DNA from: Triticum aestivum
Lineage: Eukaryota; Streptophyta; Magnoliopsida; Poales; Poaceae
Length of the DNA stretch: 64,000 nucleotides
Direction: 5' to 3'
NCBI RefSeq assembly: GCF_018294505.1
Contig: NC_057812.1
Location: 59,627,789-59,691,788, forward strand
This document shows, piece after piece, positions 54,901 to 64,000 of this stretch. Below the pieces are notes generated by a model that saw nothing but the letters and a program-made list of their open reading frames with translations, had not been told where the DNA came from and searched no databases. A program made the position numbers and the translations under genes. The stretch's first letter is position 1. Every line of letters starts with the position of its first letter.

Positions 54901-56120
54901 CGGATGTTGCGTTCCTTACGCGGTTGGGTAATAATGGGAACCCCTTGATAGTTCGCCTTGATTAAAACTCCTCCAGCAATGCCCAATCTTGGTTTTACCA
55001 TTTGCCACCTAGGCTCTTTTTCCCTTGGGTTTCCGAAGCCCAAGGGTCATCTTATTTAAACCCCCCCCGGGCTAGTGCTCCTCTGAGTGTTGGTCCACCT
55101 CGTCAGCCGCCGGTGGCCACCAGGGGCAACTCTGGGCTGGCCTACCGGAAGTTTAGACAATATGAGTGTGCCCTGAGAACGAGATATGTGCAGCTCCTAT
55201 CGAGATTTGTCGGCACATTCGGGCGGTGTTGTTGGTTTAGTTTTACCTTGTCGAAATGTCTTGTAACCGGGATTCCGAGTCTGATCGGGTCTTCCCGCTA
55301 GAAGGAATATCCTTCGTTGACCGTGAGAGCTTGTCATGGGCTAAGTTGGGACTCCCCTGCAGGGATTTGAACTTTCGAAAGCCGTGCCCGCGGTTATGGG
55401 CAGATGGGAATTTGTTAATGTACGGTTGTAGATAACTTGAACCTTAACTTAATTAAAATGAATCAACTGAGTGTGTTACCGTGATGGTCTCTTCTCGACG
55501 GAGTTCGGGAAGTGAACACGGTGTTGGAGTAATGTTTGCCGTAGGCTGTTCTCTAGTTCCTCGTTCGTGATTTGCCTTCTGTTCTCGCTCTTATTTGCGA
55601 ACAGGTTAGCCACCATATATGCTAGTCGCTTGCTGCAGCTCCACATATTACCTTACCTTTCCTATAAGCTTAAATAGTCTTGATCGCGAGGGTACGAGAT
55701 TGCTGAGTCCCCGTGGCTCACAGATTACTTCCAAACCAGATGCAGGGCCCGATGACTCCATTCTAGATGATGCGCTTGAGCTCAAGTGGGAGTTCGACGA
55801 AGACTCACGTCGTTACTATGTGTCCTTCCCTGATGATCAGTAGTGGTGCCCAGTTGGGGCGATCGGGACCATGTCGCTTGTTGGGGTTGTTCTTTTATTT
55901 TGGTATCGTAGTCGGACCATGATTGTATTGGATGATGTAATGCTATTTATGTACTTTGTGTGACGTGGCGAGTGTAAGCCAACTATGTTCATTTCCCCTT
56001 ATTATGCATTACATGGGATGTTGTGAAGATTACCTTGCTTGCGACATTGCTTTCAATGCGGTTATGCCTCTAAGTCGTGCTTCGACATGTAGGAGATATA
56101 GCCGCATCGAGGGTGTTACA
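51910..56120 (+). mobile_element. Solo LTR of a Gypsy-type element (4211 bp)
   Basis: TGTAACACCC at 51910 and its complement GGGTGTTACA at 56120 delimit one LTR. It is flanked by a perfect 5-bp duplication ATGGG (51905-51909 and 56121-56125). No primer site, polypurine tract or coding region accompanies it, so it arose by recombination between two LTRs. Inside are a TATATATAG box at 52444-52452, a GC-rich leader-like block (52500-52960), long AT-rich sequence and a late passage (55725-55845) with open frame text [20 protein letters not shown]. Orientation is inferred from the TATA and GC-rich order. Confidence 0.93.
52444..52452 (+). promoter_or_regulatory. TATA box in the solo LTR
   Basis: TATATATAG followed after about 25 bp by a leader-like CTTCTTCACCCGAAACCCTAG. 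The GC-rich block downstream produces long false frames on both strands. Confidence 0.6.
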
Positions 56121-56125
56121 ATGGG

Positions 56126-56575
56126 CCTCCACGTGGCCTGTGCACGGAGCCCAGGCAGGAGGTCCTTTGGTCCCGGTTGGTGGCACCAACCGGGACCAAT
56201 AGGCATCCACGCGTCGGCATTTCTGTGGCTGGGGTTTTTTTAAAAGGGGGGGTTGGGGGTTTTGGGGGGTTAATTTAGGTGTTTCATATATTGTGTTAGC
56301 TAGCTATAATTAGTAGAGAGAAGTGTCCTCTCTTATGTCCGTGCTTGGTCAACGCTACGTACTATACATACGTATAGAGAGAACTAGACACGCTAGCTAG
56401 ATAGTAAGCAAACGAAGGAAACAGAAGATCGTCATGAACATATATGCATACAGACAGAAGTGATATCGACCACCTCTCCTTCTCTGAGAGATTGGTCGAA
56501 CAACCAGTTCTCGTATATCTATCCGACACTACCGGCTACATATATACAATAATTATCTCTTAAAAATATAATCTC
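56126..56575. other. CACTA2 interior: palindrome and 3' flank of its gene
   Basis: Contains one subterminal palindrome (56164-56202), a G-rich tract near 56244-56270, and AT-rich sequence that is downstream of the minus-strand gene. No other feature. Confidence 0.6.
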
Positions 56576-57563
56576 CTAACATACGGACTCATGGTCCACA
56601 TAGTATTCTCCGTCTTCAGCGATCACGTGGTCAAAAAAGAATGCCGCCAATTCCTCTTGAATTGCTCGCATGCGAGCTCGTGCTAGGAGTTCATCCCGCT
56701 TCCGAAACATCTAATTTGAAGAAGGGGGTCAATACACACACACACACACATATATATATGAATGAATGATACTCAACACAAATGATGGTAATAAAATAAA
56801 ATTGTGAATGTTGTTATTTACGCACTTCATATTGTTCGTCAGAGTAGCCCCGCTCACTGGCCGTGTGGCGGATGGAATCGCAAACGTAGTATCCACAGAA
56901 ATCATTCCCTTGTTCCTTCCACAACCACTTTACAAGAAATAGAGGTCAATCAAACTGATAAGCAAGAATGCCAAATGGTATTGATGAAACTAGCGCTTGA
57001 ATCAATAGGAGATGCACGGAACATGCTACTATAGTACTTACTTTCGGGTGTCTAAATTGCAGCTTCTTCGGTTGTCCTGGAGCTTTTTTGGTGAATTTTT
57101 TCCAAACCCTGCCAGACAAAGATAACAATTACTTGATATATCAAGAAATGAACAAAGTTGCTGATATGGTGGATAATGATCGATTTAACTTACTTCTCGA
57201 GCATTTGAGTCATGTCTGCATAGTCCTGGGGATCTTTTCGTCTTGAGTCTAAGACGGTTACTAGTCCCTGATCAAGCTTAATCTCTAGGAGAATATAGTG
57301 GAAACTGCACACGCATGCATAACTCATCAATTACATTACTATAACCTTGACTAATATATAAGGGAAACCGAATATGCACAAGACAGTAACACTCACTTGA
57401 AGTTGTAAGGAAAGAGTATTATATCTTTGTTTTCATTTATTACCAACGATCGTAGCAAGTTGGCCTCGGTATCTGCGGCATGAAATTTAACCTGAGTTGC
57501 ATCTATGATATTTGTGTTAATGAACCCAATATCACCGATTTGTCTTTTCTTCAATTCGACGAT
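56576..57563 (-). pseudogene. Ulp1-like (C48) cysteine protease exons of CACTA2
   Basis: Five minus-strand exons with GT/AG borders and matching phases: 57563-57397 (KIVELKKRQIGDIGF, ILFPYNF), 57304-57194 (FHYILLEI with catalytic His; VTVLDSRRKDPQDYADM with catalytic Asp), 57108-57042 (VWKKFTKKAPGQPKKLQFRH), 56927-56826 (EQGNDFCGYYVCDS with the Gln and catalytic Cys) and 56710-56576 (MFRKRDELLARARMRAIQEE, ending HESVC and TAG). The His-Asp-Gln-Cys set of SUMO-protease-like enzymes is complete and no stop lies within these exons. The upstream exon of the same gene is broken, so the whole is called a pseudogene. Partner and substrate unknown. Confidence 0.85.
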
Positions 57564-57661
57564 CTTCAATATGCATAATATAGTGAGGATAATTATAAAT
57601 ACATGCAATGAAAGAGCTGAGCTATATAGAGAGACTTGATGACAGAAGTAGTACTACTTAC

Positions 57662-59722
57662 AAACAGTATTAGGTGACCGTTGCTTTATCGAGGGCCAAT
57701 TGATTGAAAAACTGAAAGAACTCCTCAAATGGAACAGGCAACAGATCAATTCCAACGAGGTCATGCTCCTTTTTAACTCTCACATACAAAGTAATCCTCC
57801 CCCCAGACTATCTATAGATTTTCAAGTACCAATCATGCAATCTTCGCATCATCGTTGATAGAGATCTTTCATCTTTGACGAGAGGCTTCTCGTACTCGTA
57901 TCTTTGTATCTGCACCTCCATGAAATCATAAAGTACATCGTCGGGCATGTAATCTCCAAGATTGCTATAACCGGGCACCATCCTCGGATCATTAGCGACG
58001 ATGTCGCTAGGCACCTTGAGCGGGGGGCATGATTGCTTCGCTTGTTCGCCGAGCTGGGCAATTTGTTTCCCAGCTCGTCGTTCTTTCAGCCTTTGATCAC
58101 TGACGGTACTTCCCGACCGCTCCGCTTCGGCAAATTCCTTTCCAATAATGCGCTCATAGTTTCCTTTCGGCGGAGACATGGTTGGTTTTGTCAGGGCAGC
58201 CAGAGTGCGCTTTGCTTTCACCGGATCTACCTTCTCCTACGGAGGTGGATGTTTCTTTGCTTTCACCCCTTCAAAGAACTTCCTCACTTCTTCTCGCGTG
58301 ATCTCGGCGTTCTCCTCCGGGATCCTCTCGTATGGTAACTTCTCTGGAGTCTTCAGAGAAGGACCGAATCTGTATGTCCTCCCGCCTCTGGCTGTACTGC
58401 TAGACGCCGGCAGAGCAGACGGAGCGGTTGTCTTCTTTACTTGCTTACGAGGCGGAGGAGAAGGACTACGACGCGCTGGAGTAGCCGGAGCGGCGGCAGG
58501 TCTCTTCCGCCCTTGCTGCCGAGGCGGAGAAGGAGGAGGCTGGCTGCTCGGGCGCGCCGGCGCAGGCGGAGAAGGAGGCGGAGTGCCGCCACGCACCGGA
58601 GAAGGAACCGGCCGAGTGCCCTGATCGTCACTCGCCGGAGGAGGAGGCGGTGGAAGCCACGCTGCTTCTCCGCTGAGATGGCGGGGTAGCTTCGGGGGAA
58701 GCTTCGGCAGTTCATTTGCTGCGATTTGCTTCTCGTTCCTCTATTTGTACCCTAGCGTGCAGCGCCTGCAGTTGGGTCTGCTCCACTTTCTTCCTCCTCT
58801 CGTGGCATTTGTAAGCGCCTGCGTCCGGAAACCCAGCCTTCCACGGAATGGAGCCTGGCGTGCCTCGTGTCCGTCCAGGGTGCTCAGGATTCCCGAGGGC
58901 CATTGTGAGCTCGTCGTTCTCTTTGTCTGGAACGAACGTCCCTTGCTGAACTGCTTCAATATAGTGCTTAAGCCTCTTGACTGGTATTTCCATTTGCTCG
59001 TCCGTCCAAATGCACTTCCCTGATACAGGGTCCAAGGTTCCACCAGCCCCGAAGAACCCAGTCCAGCAACGATCTGGCCATTTAATTGTCTCTGGTTCGA
59101 TCCCTTTATCAACTAGATCATTCTCAATCTTGGCCCACTTAGGCCGGGCTGTGAGGTAGCCACCTGACCCCGTGCGATGGTGATGCTTCTTCTTCGCGTC
59201 ATTTTGCTTGTTTGTCGCCGACATCTTCTTACTCTTTTCCGATGTCTTGTGGGCCACAAATGCGGGCCAGTGTTCTCTGATGTTCTCATATCTTCCCTTG
59301 AATTCTGGTGTCTCTTTATTTTCGACAAACTTATTCAGCTCTTTCTTCCACCTCCTGAATAGTTCTGCCATCCTCTTAAGAGCAAAAGACTTGATTAATT
59401 GCTCTTTAACCGGCTTCTCCGGATCATCCTCTGGCGGTAGGGTGAAATTTGACTTCAGCTCAGTCCAAAGATCATTTTTCTACATATCATTGACATAAGA
59501 CACCTCAGGGTCTTCTGTAGCCGGCTTTAACCATTCCTGGATGCTGATCGGGATCTTGTCCCTAACCAAAACCCTGCACTGAGCAACAAATGCGCTCTTT
59601 GTCCGGAAGGGTTCAATCGGTTGGCCGTCGGGCGCGATTGCTATGATCTCAAACTTTTCATCCGAGCTCAACTCTCTTTTCGGGCCTCGTCTCTTTACCG
59701 AAGTTGTGCTCGATCCGGAGGG
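57662..59722 (-). pseudogene. CACTA2 ORF with plant En/Spm-type transposase domain, four stops and a frameshift
   Basis: One long exon, 59722 down to 57662, judged by the acceptor CTAG before 59722 and the donor GTAAGT after 57662. The N-terminal part (DEKFEIIAIAPDGQPIEPF) is followed by TAG at 59482-59480. The domain at 59371-58730 reads MAELFRRWKKELNKFVENKE, HWPAFVAHKTSEKSKKM, HHHRTGSGGYLTARPKW and resembles the Ptta/En/Spm plant transposase family. A one-base shift near 58722 leads into a Pro-rich linker and TYRFGPSLKTPEKLPYERI. TAG occurs at 58239-58237. Next comes MSPPKGNYERIIGKEFAEAE to RRLHDWYLKI, TAG at 57810-57808 and a last TAA near 57672. This is the accessory, not the DDE, transposase. 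Confidence 0.85.
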
Positions 59723-59819
59723 CTAGAAAAAAGAACAAAGAATTAATTAATATGTGTACATACCAAAACAATGAATACATCAATTAGCTAGTCAGCAGAA
59801 GCTGAACTAATATATATAC

Positions 59820-60073
59820 CTGGCCGGACTCGGTTCGGTCACCGGAGACGTCATCACGGTCTCCTTCTTGCACCAGCATTGTGTCACCGGAGCCGTCCTC
59901 ACGGTCTCCTTCTTGCACCGGCATTAGGTCACCGGAGCCATCATAATCATAGCCAGCTGCTTCCAGACAATCGGTGTCGTTGAGAAACAACGAGCAGACG
60001 GCATCACTTCCTCGTGCGATTATGTCCCCCAACAACTCTTCTTGTACTTCGTCTCGGGCAGTGTCCATAGTTT
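59820..60073 (-). pseudogene. First coding exon of the CACTA2 gene
   Basis: Minus-strand exon bounded by an acceptor-like TTTGTAG before 60073 and the donor CCAG|GTATAT at 59820. The start ATG at 60068-60066 gives MDTARDEVQEELLGDIIARG. A duplicated acidic motif follows (GSGDLMPVQEGDRED, then GSGDTMLVQEGDRDD). Reading continues to the exon with the transposase domain. Function of this acidic N terminus unknown. Confidence 0.7.
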
Positions 60074-60159
60074 CTACAAACATTTACAACATGGCAATTA
60101 TTATTCAAACATGACAGATGGATATATTAGTGGCAAACGTAGAACTAATATTAATTAGT

Positions 60160-60234
60160 GGCCTCGACGCTGCTTCTCTAGGGTTTGGGCTAGCCTCGAC
60201 GCTGCTTCTCTAGGGTTTGGAGTGGCCTCGACAA
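60160..60234. repeat. Short tandem repeat GGCCTCGACGCTGCTTCTCTAGGGTTTGG
   Basis: Two close copies and one partial copy of a roughly 32-bp unit upstream of the CACTA2 first exon. Probably leader sequence of the minus-strand transcript. Confidence 0.75.
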
Positions 60235-60360
60235 CGCTTCAAGGATAAAAAAGAAGAGGAAAGTGCTCCTCTATTCTTTCTTCTCCTCTCTTTTTTTCTT
60301 CTTCTTCCTCTTTTTTTATCGGGAACGAGGGTCGTCGCAGGTCGCCGAGTGGTAGAGGAA

Positions 60361-60538
60361 ACCCTAAATAGCAAGTATCGTGGGTGTGAGATACATGTGG
60401 CCGTCGGTGTCGGACACTACATCCACGTCCCACAAGTGACGTGGGCGTCGAAGCCCGCGTCACTTGTGGGAAGTGGATGTAGTGTCCGACACTGACGGCC
60501 ACATGTATCTCACATGGACGATACTTGCTATTTAGGGT
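60361..60538. repeat. 178-bp near-perfect inverted repeat (86-nt arms, 6-nt loop)
   Basis: Left arm 60361-60446 and right arm 60453-60538 are reverse complements with only a few mismatches, from ACCCTAAATAGCAAGTATCG at the base to GCCC/GGGC next to loop GTCGAA. A transcript would fold into a very stable hairpin. It lies in the 5' leader or intron zone of the minus-strand CACTA2 gene. Confidence 0.92.
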
Positions 60539-60622
60539 CCTTCTCCTCTCTTTTTTTCTTCTTCCTCTTTTTTATCAGGAACGAGGGTCGTCGAGGGTCA
60601 GGGTCGCCGGGCGGTAGAGGAA

Positions 60623-60768
60623 ACCCTAAATAGCAAGTATCGTGGGTGTGAGATACATGTGGTCATCGGTGTCAGACACTACATCCACGTCCCACAAGTG
60701 ACGCGGGTCGATGTACTGACACCGACGGCCACATGTATCTCACATCGACGATACTTGCTATTTAGGGT
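60623..60768. repeat. Second, partly deleted copy of the hairpin
   Basis: Starts and ends with the same ACCCTAAATAGCAAG / CTTGCTATTTAGGGT stem. About 30 bp of the right arm near the loop is missing, so the stem has a large asymmetric loop. The flanks (60541-60622 versus 60281-60360) are also duplicated, so the unit arose as a tandem duplication of about 260 bp. Confidence 0.9.
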
Positions 60769-60945
60769 ATATCGACCCCTCTCGTGTTGAAGTTATTGGG
60801 AGGTGTTATATAGATCGACCCCCCCTCGTGTTGAAGTTATCGGGAGGGGGTATATCGACCCCCCCTCGTGTTGAAGTTATCGGGAGGGGGTAATCGACCC
60901 CCCCCCCTCGTGTTGAAGTTATCGGGAGGGGTATATCGACGACGA
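60769..60945. repeat. Four tandem copies of a roughly 42-bp unit
   Basis: Units of the form TATATCGACCCCCC CTCGTGTTGAAGTTATCGGGAGGGG occur four times. Each holds CGACCCCC and GGGAGGGG ends that are partly complementary. The number of Cs varies between copies. Confidence 0.9.
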
Positions 60946-60999
60946 CAGACCCGATAAAACATAACAATACGAAGAGAAATAAAAAGAGGAGAAGAAGAA

Positions 61000-61240
61000 A
61001 GGAATAGAGGAGAAGATCGAAGAAAAAAAAGAAGAAAAAAAAGAGGAGAAGAAGAAAGGAATAGAGGAGAAGAAGAAAAAATAGAAATTTTCTATTTTTT
61101 CTTCTTCTCCTCTATTCCTTTCTTCTTCTCCTCTTCCTTTTCTTCCTCTCCTCTTCTTCTCCTCTTCCTTTTCTTCCTCTCCTCTTCCTCTCCTTTTTCC
61201 TCTTCTTATTTTCCTTTTTCCTCTCCTAAATATATAAAAC
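61000..61240. repeat. Purine/pyrimidine mirror tract with 45-bp inverted repeat
   Basis: About 90 bp of nearly pure A/G on the plus strand switches to about 120 bp of nearly pure C/T. Arms 61043-61087 and 61089-61133 are reverse complements centred on ATAGAAATTTTCTAT. It could form a cruciform in DNA or a long hairpin in RNA. Low complexity makes this a likely assembly trouble spot. Confidence 0.85.
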
Positions 61241-61425
61241 TTTTCTAGAAATGAAACTAACCTAAAATGTACTAAATCAGAGAACATATATAGATAATCC
61301 TTTTCTAAATATTTAAATCTAATTTTTGCATATATGAACATATATACACAGAGAACATACAAACATATATACATTTTTATAAAAAAGCAAAATAAAAAAT
61401 ACAAACATATAGAACTAAATAAAAC
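61241..61425. other. AT-rich intron-like sequence of CACTA2
   Basis: AT-rich stretch between the pyrimidine tract and the GC-rich leader. By analogy with CACTA1 (6590-7674) it is probably first-intron sequence of the minus-strand gene. No feature seen. Confidence 0.5.
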
Positions 61426-61690
61426 AGGGGGGACCAACGGAGGGGCAGGGCGACGGCGACGGGCGGGGCAGGGACAACGGCGACGGGCGGGGCAGGGCGA
61501 CGACGACGGGCGGGGCAGGGGCAAGGCGATGACGACGGGCGTGCCGGGGGCGACTACAGGGGCGGTGGGCGAGGGCACGGCCGACGGCGAGGCACGGGCA
61601 ACGGCGCGGTCGGGGGCGACTGCATGGGCGGCGGACGGCGTCGGGGCAGCCTGGCGGCGTCGATGAGCTCGGCGTCGTCGGGGGCAAATG
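61426..61690 (-). other. GC-rich leader exon of the CACTA2 gene
   Basis: On the minus strand, C-rich sequence of reiterated CCCGTCGCCGTCGCCC-type units starts about 35 bp after the TATA box. It corresponds in position and composition to 6290-6580 of CACTA1. Open frames through it (for example 60919-61716 minus) are low complexity and probably not protein. Confidence 0.55.
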
Positions 61691-61724
61691 GTCGATGAGA
61701 AACTGATTTTTTTCACAAGTCCTG

Positions 61725-61893
61725 GTTATATACCAAGAGCATTGGTCCCGGTTCGTGGCACCAAGCGGGACCAATGCCACCTTTAGTCCCGGTTGGTGCC
61801 ACCAACCGAGACCAAAGGCCTCTTTTCAGCAGCCAAAGGGCGGGAAGCGGCGGCCTTTGGTCCCGGTTGGTGCCACCAACCGGGACCAAATGC
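61725..61893 (-). promoter_or_regulatory. CACTA2 promoter: TATA box with three upstream palindromes
   Basis: Minus-strand TATATAAC at 61732-61725 with palindromes at 61741-61777, 61780-61819 and 61854-61893 (arms CTTTGGTCCCGGTTGGTGCC). This mirrors the CACTA1 arrangement at 6096-6266, including TCAGTTTCTCATC just downstream of the TATA. Confidence 0.75.
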
Positions 61894-62099
61894 CTGCGCC
61901 TGCCAAAGCCGCGGTGCGGTGGGATGTTTAGTCCCACCTCGCTAGCTGAGGAGCGGCCGCACCTGTTTATAAGCGCTGCCCCGCCCTCTCCATCGAACTC
62001 ATCAGAACTGCAGGCCTTTGGGCCTAATCTCACACTGCTATGCCTGTGGGCCTGCTGGGCCTTCTGCAGGCCTGAATCCTGGCCCATGGATGGGCTTCT

Positions 62100-64000
62100 T
62101 GTCAGGACCCCGACTCGAGGTCACATCGATCTAGCCGGTAACACCTCATATCACTTTGCGGCCTCACGCACGGTATCCCCACGGGTGTCGCCTTACCTTT
62201 GCCCGGGACCGTTTGCGCCTTTTGGCTCACGTATATGATAGTGTCGCTAGCATCCATATGATAAAGAGCCCGGGCTGACATGACTAGTCGTAAACCCAAA
62301 GTGGCACAGACTTACAGGGACAGGCATCCATGACCCAGCTTCGAACGTGTCGGTCATCAGCAAGTGGGTCCGGGCTGTAGCACTGGGCTAGCAGGACTCC
62401 GGTAAACCGGGCTGTAGCGGGCTAACAGGACTCCGGTACTCAAAGCGTGACATTTCCCCGAAGGGACAGACACAGGAACGAAGAAGGACACATGTCGGCC
62501 AGCCTAAGTGTTCCGGAGCAGTAGCAAGCTACCATGGCTCGGTGGAAACACTAGGAGACATTTCCCGGTAAGAGAGGCTACTAAAGATAACAACTAGATG
62601 GTCAGATCCCACACATACCAAGCATTTCAATAGCATACACACAATATGCTCGATATGTGCAGATACAACATGGCATCACAACATGACTCTACGACTCAAG
62701 TAATTTATTCAATAGGCTCCGAGGAGCGAGACATTACAAACATGGGTCTCATGACCCAACAATCAGAGCATACAAGTCGAGGCACAAACGGAAGCTATCA
62801 TGTCTGAGTACAGACATCTATAAATGAAAAAGGCTGAGAAGCCTGACTATATATATCAGATCCTGCCGAGGGCACAAGATCGTAGCTGAGGTAACCAGCT
62901 AAACGTCGAAGTCCACGCGAAACTACTAGTGAGACCGAAGTCTCTCTGCAAAACATAAAATAGGCAAACGTGAGTACAAATGTAGCCAGCAAGACTTACA
63001 TCAGATCTATCTACATATGCATCATTATCAACAAAGGGATGGTGGGGTTTAACTGCAGCAAGCCAGCTTTGACTCGGTGGCTAACCTGAACTACGACTGC
63101 AATGTAACTCTTTTGTGGTGGCGCACACGAGTCCACATATTCACCATATCAATACACCACTATGGATCCGCTCCCGTCTCCCTACAAGAACACCATCCAT
63201 AGCACTCACGCTTATCTTGCGTATTTTAGAGTATCCACTTTCACTTGTCTATGAACTATGCAAGGGGTCCAAGTTTCCATATCCGAGGAATCCGGCTATT
63301 CGAATAGATGATGTTAACCCTGCAGGGGTGTACTTCTTCACACACGCTCTCGCCACTTACCGCCCTGTACACGTCATGTACCTCGGCAACCTTCAAGCGG
63401 AAGCCGGGCGAGGGAGTCGGCCACGACCTGACTAATCGAACAAGTCTCTAGTCCAGGTTTATCGCCTATTCGGGTTCCATCCGCAAGGAGATCCGGCTGG
63501 GGTGTCGCTCACGGCCCCAAACGATGTGAGCAGGGTTCCCAAGCCCACCATCCGGGTGCCACTTGGTACACCGTGCCACTTTGCCTAGTCTGTCCCAAGC
63601 CCACCTGTACCGGGTGCCACTTGGTAGACTACTAACACTACCTACAAACACCAGAAACTAGTTGCAACTCCTGGACAGAGATCATGTTGATTAATAAGTC
63701 GAGAGGGGCACTTAAGCATTCCAATGTGTGGTAGTAGCTGGTCATGGATCACAAACACAGAACTCAGTTCCTGAGGACGGCTGCAATGAGACAACCCACC
63801 ATGTACTCCTACATGGCCTCTCACCGCTACCTTTACCAAATCGTGTTCATACACTTAGCTCACACACAGTAGGACATGTTCACACGCCTCTGATTCATCC
63901 CCGATGAATCAGACCTGACTCAACTCTAAGCAATAGCAGGCACGACAACAAACATGAATGAGTAGGCACAACAGGGCTCAAACAACTCCTACTCATGCTA
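62100..64000 (-). mobile_element. Minus-strand LTR of the Tekay/Del-like Gypsy family, partial
   Basis: TGTCAGGACCCCGACTCGA at 62100 is the reverse complement of the LTR end seen at 13226 and 22183. The rest of the window follows that LTR backwards to a point equivalent to about 11350. The remaining roughly 2.2 kb of LTR lies beyond the window. Substitutions and indels are much more frequent than between the two LTRs of the intact copy, so this is a separate, older insertion. Whether it is a solo LTR or part of a full element cannot be told. Confidence 0.9.

Larger units (their letters stand above)
51777..62099 (-). mobile_element. CACTA (En/Spm) transposon 2 with transposase-protease gene; one end outside or masked
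   Basis: Begins CACTAGTAGAAAAAGGGCC at 51777 inside the LINE. Subterminal palindromes with TTTAGTCCCGGTT or CTTTGGTCCCGGTTGGTG arms occur at 51790-51909, 56164-56202 and 61741-61893. The element's gene runs on the minus strand, so its 5' end is to the right. A solo LTR sits at 51910-56120. The promoter-side end is interrupted at 62100 by a Gypsy LTR that runs out of the window, so the other terminus is not visible. The spacer at 61900-62090 is homologous to 5881-6090 of CACTA1. Confidence 0.85.

Noticed and set aside
60919..61716. 265-residue minus-strand frame
   Set aside because: It crosses a GC-rich leader, an AT-rich intron-like stretch and a polypurine tract; composition changes three times and no domain is seen.

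Overview
The window is nuclear DNA of a large-genome grass, almost certainly a Triticeae (wheat, Aegilops, barley or rye group). The evidence is the transposon families: an Angela/BARE-type Copia element, a SIRE/Maximus-type Copia element, a Tekay/Del-type Gypsy chromovirus with 4-kb LTRs, and CACTA elements with TTTAGTACCGGTTGG or TTTAGTCCCGGTTGG palindromes. At least 90% of the 64 kb is mobile DNA, stacked as nested insertions. There are no bacterial-type operons, rRNA, tRNA or CRISPR arrays. Layout: (1) 1-27051 is one Angela-like Copia element whose 5' LTR starts before the window. Its integrase region is split by a CACTA element (4069-22784), and that CACTA is split by a young Gypsy element (9182-22183) with two nearly identical 4.0-kb LTRs and an almost intact gag-pol frame. 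The order of insertion is therefore Angela, then CACTA, then Gypsy. (2) 27052-30486 is a low-copy-looking island. It carries a small predicted secreted Cys-pair peptide gene (27872-28072) with TATA and poly(A) signals, a hAT-type MITE with a perfect 8-bp duplication, and the 3' tail of a minus-strand LINE. (3) 30487-47131 is bounded by inverted repeats and TTA duplications (Harbinger-like). It was split by a 15.6-kb SIRE/Maximus-like Copia element (31294-46881) with decayed gag and pol but a long, mostly open extra ORF after pol. A small CACTA (31589-33264) sits in that element's 5' LTR, and the matching 3' LTR preserves the empty site. (4) 47135-50830 holds the only host gene recognised with confidence, an early nodulin 93 (ENOD93) relative. 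It is a pseudogene: no in-frame start codon, a TGG-to-TGA stop in its last exon, and a 2.1-kb non-autonomous Copia-type element in intron 1 that itself carries a hAT MITE. (5) 51000-51776 is a LINE reverse-transcriptase fragment cut off by a second large CACTA (51777 to beyond 62099). That CACTA contains a 4.2-kb solo LTR with a 5-bp duplication. Its minus-strand gene joins a plant En/Spm-type transposase domain to a multi-exon Ulp1-like cysteine protease whose catalytic residues and splice sites are all still visible. Its leader contains long hairpins and tandem repeats. (6) 62100-64000 is a minus-strand LTR of the same Gypsy family as in region 1, running off the window. How the parts relate: apart from the ENOD93 relic and the small peptide gene, the coding sequences serve transposon life cycles. 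The points of most interest are the promoter-associated palindromes shared by the two large CACTAs, the hairpins that could feed small RNAs, the stress-type promoter motifs in the Gypsy LTR, and the retained Ulp1-like protease. All calls come from reading the sequence; no alignment or database search was run.
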